Origin: Cupriavidus sp.
Lineage (GTDB): Bacteria > Pseudomonadota > Gammaproteobacteria > Burkholderiales > Burkholderiaceae
DNA length: 64,000 nucleotides
Assembly: GCA_031181345.1 (NCBI GenBank)
Contig: JAPSLC010000002.1
Location: 124,001 to 188,000, forward strand
Direction of reading: 5' to 3'
In this document: positions 60,116 through 64,000 of the stretch, one piece after another
Layout: each line of letters begins with the position of its first letter
How positions within the stretch are numbered: the first letter of the stretch is position 1
Notes under the pieces: model-generated
Database searches by the model: none
What the model saw: the letters and a program-made list of their open reading frames with translations, nothing else
Told to the model about the DNA's origin: nothing
Position numbers and translations under genes: made by a program

Positions 60116-61342
60116 TTACCGCAGATACGTGAACAGATTCATCCCCTGAATCTGCATGAACGACTGCTGCGCCGCTTGCAGCGCGGTCTGGCGCTGGTAG
60201 TACTCGGCAATCGCCGACGCATAGTCCAGATCCTGCAGTCCCGACAGCGTCTGCTCGTAGTTCAGGTCGCGGTTCGCGCCGATGGTATCGAGCGCATCGA
60301 GCTCCTGCATCCGCGAGCCGACCGAGGCGCGCACCGTCAGCACGTTGTCGAGCGAGTTGCTCATCTTGCGGTTGGCGGTCGCCAGCGCGTTGTCCAGGCG
60401 CGCGCGATCGGCTTCGGTGGTCACCGGCTGCTTCAGCGCGTCGATGGCAGCCTGGATGTTGGCGAAGATGTCGGTGCCGGCCTGCTTGGCCGGGGCCAGC
60501 GTCATCGAGTCGCCGTTGGCCGGCGCGCCCTTGACGGTGAACGACACGCCGCCGAACTGGATCGCATCGCCGGCGACGTACGGCGTCGCGGGCCCGATGG
60601 CCGTGGGGGGCACGACGCTGTTGTCGGTGACGGTGTAGCTGGTATTGCCGGCACCGTCGACGGCGAAGTCGATCGAGAACGCGTGGCCGTACAGCGGGTC
60701 GGTCGGGTCGGTGACCGACAGCGCGCCGTACATTGCCGTGCCGGTATTGCCGCCGTCGGCGATCATCACGTAGTCCGCCGAGCCGGTGACGCTGAGGAAC
60801 ACATCGCGGCCGTTGTCGCCGGCGGCCATCTGGCGGGCGACGTCGACCTGCAGCAGCTGCGAGCCGGTATCGCCGACGTACTGCACGGTGCCGCCATTGG
60901 CGGCAAACGGCGGCGTGCCCGACTTGAAGCCGGCAAACAGGTACTGCCCGTTGCCGTCGTCGGCGTTGGCCAGGCCCACCAGCTGATCGTAGTTGCTCTG
61001 CAGTTCGGCGGCGATCGAGGCTCGGTCGGCGTTGCTGATGGTGCCATTGCCGCCCGAGACGATCAGCGTCTGCACGTTCTGGATCGTGGTGATCACGCTT
61101 TGCAGCGTCTTTTCCTCTAGGGCCAGGTTGATATTGGCCTGGTTGCGCGAGGCGGCGTATTGCTCGTTGACCGCCAGCGACTGCGAGACGCCGAGCGCGC
61201 GCGTGGCGGCGATCGGATCGTCGGATGGCGTCAGCACGCGGCGACCGGTGCCGAGCTGCTGCTGCACGTGGAGCAGCGAAGACTGCTGGCCGTTCATCGC
61301 GGACAGGCCGAGCTGGTAGAACGTGGAAGTGGCGACACGCAT
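60116..61342 (-). CDS. flgL: Flagellar hook-filament junction protein FlgL
   Basis: 408-residue flagellar junction protein that joins hook to filament. The N-terminal coiled-coil MRVATSTFYQLGLSAMNGQQ and the LGTGRRVLTPSDDPIAATRAL segment match FlgL/flagellin. The C-terminal helix ending LQAAQQSFMQIQGMNLFTYLR is the matching terminal coiled coil. The central part is a variable Gly/Asp-rich domain, longer than in enterobacteria. The start lies 34 bp after the flgK stop, the usual flgJKL order. Confidence 0.95.
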   Translation of the reverse strand: MRVATSTFYQLGLSAMNGQQSSLLHVQQQLGTGRRVLTPSDDPIAATRALGVSQSLAVNEQYAASRNQANINLALEEKTLQSVITTIQNVQTLIVSGGNGTISNADRASIAAELQSNYDQLVGLANADDGNGQYLFAGFKSGTPPFAANGGTVQYVGDTGSQLLQVDVARQMAAGDNGRDVFLSVTGSADYVMIADGGNTGTAMYGALSVTDPTDPLYGHAFSIDFAVDGAGNTSYTVTDNSVVPPTAIGPATPYVAGDAIQFGGVSFTVKGAPANGDSMTLAPAKQAGTDIFANIQAAIDALKQPVTTEADRARLDNALATANRKMSNSLDNVLTVRASVGSRMQELDALDTIGANRDLNYEQTLSGLQDLDYASAIAEYYQRQTALQAAQQSFMQIQGMNLFTYLR

Positions 61343-61376
61343 GATGGTTTCCTGGTCTCGGTAGGCGGGCGGCCCG

Positions 61377-63272
61377 TCAGCGGATATTGATGATGGTATC
61401 GAACAGCGACGAGGCGGTCTGGATCACCTGGGCGCTGGCCTGATAGAGCTGCTGGAAACGCAGCAGATTGACGGTTTCTTCGTCCATGTTGACGCCGGAG
61501 ACCGACTGCTGGGCGGTACGTACCTGGTTCGTGATGCTGTTCTGCGAGGTCGAGGCGATATCGATCGACTTGGTGCGGCTGCCGATGTCGTTGACCAGCT
61601 GGGCGTAGGCGTCGTTGAAGCTCGACACGCCGTTGATGGTCTTGGCGGTCTGCAGCTTGGCAAGCGCCAGCGCATTGCCGTTGTCGGACGAACCGCCGAC
61701 GTTGGCGCCGATGGTGAACGTATCGCCGACCTTGGGCGCGCCGCCGAAGCTGACGGTCACGCCGTCGAACGTGTAGTCGACCGCACTGCCATTGGGGACC
61801 GGGCCGGCGTCCGGCGTCACCGGATTGCCGGCGGCGTCGGCGAAGGTGTACGCGGTGCCGTCGAACGTCGCGACGATCTTCGAGGCCGGCACGTTGAAGC
61901 CCTGGGCGACATTGCCGACCTTGGCGGTGCCGGTGCCGATGTTCGACGCGCTGGTTTCCGCGAGCACCGGCGAGGCGGCGGCGACCTTGGCCGGGTCGGT
62001 GATGACCAGTTCGAACGAGCTGGCCACATTGCGGGTCGGCTGGATCTGGAAGCTGTCGCCGGCGCTCATGGTGCCGCCCACCGTGATGCTCAGGCCGTCG
62101 GCCGTGAAAGTCGGACCGGCACCAGTGGCCACCACCTCGTTGTCCGACTTGCGCACCAGGCTGTAGCTGGTGCCGTCGAAGCTGACCGTGTAGTCGCTGG
62201 TCGTCAGTGCGGTCGCATCGGCGACCGTGGCCGATACCGTGCCGGTGCCGTTGTTGCGGGCGTTGCCGATCACCGTCGGCGAGCCCAGCGCGAACATGTC
62301 CCCGCCGATCTGGCCCTTCAGGTCCATGCCGAGGCGGTGCTGCGCGTTGAAGGTCTGGCCGATCGCCAGCGAGATGCGGCCGATCGCGTTCTGCGCGGCG
62401 TCGAGCGTCTCGCTGCGGAACTGCATCAGGCCGCCGATGCTGCCGCCGCTGAACAGCGAGTCATCCATCTCGATCGCGGTGCCGTCCGGCAAGGTATAGG
62501 CGATGCCCATCCGCGACGGATCGGCCGCCGAACGCACGGCCTTCAGGTCGTACGAGTTGGCGCCGACCACCAGCGGCTGGCCATTGCCGACGAACACGTT
62601 GTAGCTGCCCCCGTCCTGCGCGACCACCTTGACGCCGACGACCTTGTTCATCTGCGCGATCAGTTCGTCGCGCTGGTCCAGCAGATCGTTGGGCGGCTGG
62701 CCGCCGCTGGCGGCGGTGGCCTTGGCGATCTCGCTGTTCAGCGAGGCAAGCTGCTTGGCATAGGCGTTAACCTGCGTGACCGAGCTCTGGATCTCGCTGT
62801 TGATGCCTTCCTGCTGGTTCTGGAAGTACGAGGCCGCGGAACGCAGCTGGCCGGCCAGCGACTGGGCGGCGTTCAGCATGTTCTGGCGCACCGCGGTATC
62901 GCCCGGCTTGTCGGCCACGCCCTGCACCGCGGCGAAGAATTTCTGCATCAGCGGCGCGATGCCGCCCTTCTGGTCGGCCAGCAGGCTGTCGATCTGCTTG
63001 ATCTGTTCCGAGTATGTCGACAGGTGCGCGCTCGACGTTTCGGCGCTGCGCAGCTGGCTGGTCAGGAATTCGTCGTAGACCCGCATCACCGTGGTGGTGG
63101 TCGAACCCTGGCCGAAGAAGCCCTGGCTGGTGTACTGCCCGCCCGACGAGGCGATGATCGTGTTCTGGCGCGTATAGCCGGCCGTCGCCGCGTTGCTGAA
63201 GTTGTGGCCGACGGTCGTCAGCGCGTTCTGTGCCGTATTCAGGCCGGACAGGCCGATATTGAAGAGAGACAT
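61377..63272 (-). CDS. flgK: Flagellar hook-associated protein FlgK
   Basis: 631-residue first hook-filament junction protein. It starts MSLFNIGLSGLNTAQNALTTVGHNFSNAATAGYTRQ (read in pieces), the signature of rod/hook/FlgK N-termini. It ends with a C-terminal helix NMDEETVNLLRFQQLYQASAQVIQTASSLFDTIINIR (read in pieces). The middle contains beta-rich modules repeating a GTGTxSATVADATALTTSDYTVSFDGTSY-like pattern, making it longer than the 550-residue average. It lies between flgJ and flgL on the same strand. Confidence 0.95.
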   Translation of the reverse strand: MSLFNIGLSGLNTAQNALTTVGHNFSNAATAGYTRQNTIIASSGGQYTSQGFFGQGSTTTTVMRVYDEFLTSQLRSAETSSAHLSTYSEQIKQIDSLLADQKGGIAPLMQKFFAAVQGVADKPGDTAVRQNMLNAAQSLAGQLRSAASYFQNQQEGINSEIQSSVTQVNAYAKQLASLNSEIAKATAASGGQPPNDLLDQRDELIAQMNKVVGVKVVAQDGGSYNVFVGNGQPLVVGANSYDLKAVRSAADPSRMGIAYTLPDGTAIEMDDSLFSGGSIGGLMQFRSETLDAAQNAIGRISLAIGQTFNAQHRLGMDLKGQIGGDMFALGSPTVIGNARNNGTGTVSATVADATALTTSDYTVSFDGTSYSLVRKSDNEVVATGAGPTFTADGLSITVGGTMSAGDSFQIQPTRNVASSFELVITDPAKVAAASPVLAETSASNIGTGTAKVGNVAQGFNVPASKIVATFDGTAYTFADAAGNPVTPDAGPVPNGSAVDYTFDGVTVSFGGAPKVGDTFTIGANVGGSSDNGNALALAKLQTAKTINGVSSFNDAYAQLVNDIGSRTKSIDIASTSQNSITNQVRTAQQSVSGVNMDEETVNLLRFQQLYQASAQVIQTASSLFDTIINIR

Positions 63273-63660
63273 GCACTAGCCCCGGATTCTGTTGGTCGCC
63301 ATGTCCGCGCGATGCAGTCGCGACCGTGGCGGTGGATGAGGGTGGTAACGGCAGATTGGGCGATGGACTTTAGGGTTGGAGCTAGTTTTGGGTGCTGGGG
63401 CATGCGAAGCGCCGTTTGCCCTCTCCCCCGCCCCTCTCCCGCAAGCGGGAGAGGGGAGAAAGGCGGCGGTGTGCAAGCCTTCTCGCCGGGCTTGCCCTCG
63501 ACTGATGCGTACTCCCTCTCCCCCTCATGGGGGAGAGGGTTGGGGAGAGGGGGTGGTTTCAAACCACGGAGCATAGCGACCGCCGCCTACCCTCTCCCCG
63601 CGCCTCTCCCGCAAGCGGGAGAGGGGAGAAACCGCGGGCGACATCAACTGCCGCCGGTCC
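63273..63660. repeat. Cluster of three strong inverted repeats in the flgJ-flgK gap
   Basis: Three hairpin-forming elements lie in 388 bp: CCCCTCTCCCGC-aa-GCGGGAGAGGGG (63431-63456), CCCTCTCCCCC-tcat-GGGGGAGAGGG (63514-63539) and CCTCTCCCGC-aa-GCGGGAGAGG (63603-63624). The first and third share 30 bp of context. A separate GTGGTTT-c-AAACCAC dyad lies at 63553-63567. The pattern fits a REP/BIME-like intergenic element and may terminate or stabilise the flgJ transcript. No gene is present. Confidence 0.75.
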
Positions 63661-64000
63661 TCAGACCGGCACCTTGCCCATGATCCTGACCAGCTTGGCG
63701 CCGTACTCCGGATCGGTGGCATAGCCGGCGCGCTGCAAACCGTGGGCGGCTTCCTCGGCCGAGCCGGCCGATACCACGCCGGCATAGCGCGGGTTGCTGG
63801 ACAGCAGCCGCGCGTAGTCGGAGAAGGCCTCCTCGTACGAGCCGTAGGCCCGGAACTTGGCCTTGATCTTCTGCGGCTGGCCGTCGACGTATTCGGTGGT
63901 GGTGATCTCGGCGACCGGGCCCTTCCAGTTGGCGCCGGCCTTGATGCCGAACACGTTGTGGGTGGTGCTGCCGTCCGCATGCGTGATCTCGCGGCGGCCC
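63661..64000 (-). CDS. flgJ: Peptidoglycan hydrolase FlgJ, C-terminal part
   Basis: Partial; the gene enters from the right edge, and 112 codons plus the stop are visible. The sequence reads GRREITHADGSTTHNVFGIKAG, then WKGPVAEITTTEY, FRAYGSYEEAFSDYARLL and GYATDPEYGAKLVRIM. This is the C-terminal half of the glucosaminidase-type domain of FlgJ that cuts peptidoglycan for rod passage. The catalytic Glu and the rod-scaffold N-terminus lie outside the window. It is upstream of flgK on the same strand, the standard order. Confidence 0.9.
   Translation of the reverse strand, partial: GRREITHADGSTTHNVFGIKAGANWKGPVAEITTTEYVDGQPQKIKAKFRAYGSYEEAFSDYARLLSSNPRYAGVVSAGSAEEAAHGLQRAGYATDPEYGAKLVRIMGKVPV

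Noticed and set aside
1..64000. tRNA, rRNA, riboswitch or insertion sequence
   Set aside because: No cloverleaf, rRNA-like stretch, known aptamer core or transposase reading frame was recognised. A covariance-model search (Infernal/tRNAscan) was not possible here and would be decisive.

Overview
The window looks like chromosome from a high-GC betaproteobacterium, most likely Burkholderiaceae (Cupriavidus/Ralstonia-like). The evidence is roughly 65% GC, four Bug/TctC-type periplasmic receptors, many LysR regulators, a nag-type salicylate 5-hydroxylase operon resembling that of Ralstonia, and flgJ-flgK-flgL at the right edge. No rRNA, tRNA, IS element, prophage or CRISPR array was seen. The genus call is inference.

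Layout. 0-15.5 kb: Bug receptor/LysR pair; MFS transporter with a ParB-like protein; a Fic-fold protein with an N-terminal winged helix and a degenerate Fic motif, divergent from a uracil-DNA glycosylase across a cluster of inverted repeats; BON protein; a second Bug receptor divergent from a CocE-type hydrolase with a LysR gene behind it and two identical LysR-type operators between; DoxX/SnoaL genes followed by a frameshifted oxidoreductase remnant; a LysR gene, an alpha/beta hydrolase and a P-loop kinase. 15.5-28.7 kb: a two-partner secretion locus with a 3399-residue exoprotein, a lipoprotein, a small exported protein and the outer-membrane transporter. 29.2-33.4 kb: NahR/NagR-type regulator and the four-gene salicylate 5-hydroxylase operon. 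33.4-43.6 kb: Bug and DJ-1 genes opposite a GlxA-like regulator; a GntR-controlled cluster of racemase, DUF2848, amidase and MFS transporter; an AraC regulator; an AhpD-like protein and a glutamine amidotransferase. 43.7-51.4 kb: small lipoprotein, a 2194-residue DUF4011-helicase-nuclease-DUF3320 protein of the Hhe antiphage type in a visibly less GC-rich stretch, and a Nudix hydrolase. 51.6-55.1 kb: a secreted Lys/His-rich protein, a GH3 beta-glucosidase with a PA14 insert and a lipoprotein. 55.2-60 kb: a lyase, Bug receptor and class II fumarase operon divergent from a GntR/HutC regulator, with twin perfect palindromes between. 60-64 kb: flagellar hook-associated genes flgL and flgK and the 3' part of flgJ, with a trio of strong inverted repeats in the flgJ-flgK gap.

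How it works together. Much of the window is scavenging catabolism: small-molecule uptake (Bug, MFS), hydrolysis or oxidation, each under its own local regulator. Several intergenic operators are visible as exact inverted repeats. Two accessory systems stand out. One is the two-partner secretion locus, whose AT-richer 3' end (exoprotein C-terminus plus two exported small proteins) looks like an exchangeable effector module. The other is the giant helicase-nuclease, probably a single-gene phage-defence system, which carries a transglutaminase-like N-terminal segment.
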